Assembly: GCA_937896105.1 (NCBI GenBank)
Contig: CALBKR010000003.1
Location: forward strand, 1 to 5,820
DNA from: an uncultured Bacteroidales bacterium
GTDB lineage: Bacteria; Bacteroidota; Bacteroidia; Bacteroidales; Bacteroidaceae
Reading direction: 5' to 3'
DNA length: 5,820 nt
Of this stretch, positions 5,680 through 5,820 are shown in pieces (the first letter of the stretch is position 1; the number at the start of each line of letters is the position of its first letter). Both the position numbers and the translations under genes were made by a program. The notes beneath the pieces are model-generated. The model was not told where the DNA came from and searched no databases. It saw nothing but the letters and a program-made list of their open reading frames with translations.

Positions 5680-5820
5680 TTATTTGTTGTTGATGTTCTC
5701 GCCCAAAATATTTTTGCTGGCAAAGATGTATGTAATTATGCCGGCAATTATCAATATGACAGAACCGAAATTGATGATGTTGCTGTTGTTCCAGCCCATT
5801 GTCATACTCAACGCAATGAG
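5680..5820 (-). CDS. C-terminal 46 residues of an unrecognised membrane protein (5' end beyond window)
   Basis: On the minus strand a frame is open from the right edge to a TAA at 5682-5680. It encodes the end of a protein and contains no complete ORF in this window. The visible part begins LIALSMTMGWNNSNIINFGS, continues into a hydrophobic helix of about 17 residues (VILIIAGIITYIFASKN) and ends in a short polar tail, GENINNK. This suggests an integral membrane protein whose last helix is seen here, probably following another hydrophobic segment at the edge. Reality as a gene is supported by its stop lying 24 bases from the bidirectional terminator hairpin, by the hydrophobic composition and by the convergent layout. 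I do not recognise the family and assign no function. A chance open frame of 46 codons cannot be fully excluded. Confidence 0.6.
   Translation of the reverse strand, partial: LIALSMTMGWNNSNIINFGSVILIIAGIITYIFASKNILGENINNK

Overview
The window looks like chromosomal DNA from a member of the Bacteroidales (Bacteroides/Prevotella-like; I cannot fix the family). Three things point there. Promoter-like boxes match the Bacteroidetes -7 consensus TAnnTTTG rather than sigma-70 hexamers. Start codons sit behind A/T-rich sequence with no Shine-Dalgarno. The proteins match families typical of the order, namely the EF-G2 paralogue and the RprX/RprY two-component pair.

Layout. Positions 1-775 (minus) hold the N-terminal 258 residues of HemW, a radical-SAM heme chaperone, running off the left edge. 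A 224-bp divergent intergenic region (776-999) carries a hemW promoter and leader sequence for the next gene. Positions 1000-3153 (plus) encode a complete 717-aa EF-G2-type elongation factor (fusA2), closed by a strong terminator at 3174-3202. After an A/T-rich promoter region, 3364-4902 encodes the sensor histidine kinase RprX. Six bases later, 4909-5610 encodes its OmpR-family response regulator RprY. A 20-bp, apparently bidirectional terminator hairpin (5611-5655) separates this operon from the C-terminal 46 residues of a convergent, unrecognised membrane protein (5680-5820, minus).

How the genes work together. rprX and rprY are almost certainly one operon: a membrane sensor passes phosphate from His294 to Asp55 of a DNA-binding regulator. 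fusA2 lies upstream in the same direction but behind a terminator, so it is probably a separate transcription unit. Its G domain lacks the catalytic histidine and other GTPase signatures, while the translocation-critical domain IV tip is kept. This matches the Bacteroides EF-G2 type, reported to support translation without GTP hydrolysis during carbon starvation. hemW is transcribed away from the rest and is probably functionally unrelated.

Points most worth a second look: the degenerate GTPase centre of fusA2, a small ORF ending one base before its start codon, a likely leaderless rprX transcript, and an RprY receiver in which the usual Lys-Pro-Phe motif has become Lys-Asp-Ser. I found no CRISPR array, tRNA, rRNA, insertion sequence or other mobile element, and no evidence of a wholly new system.
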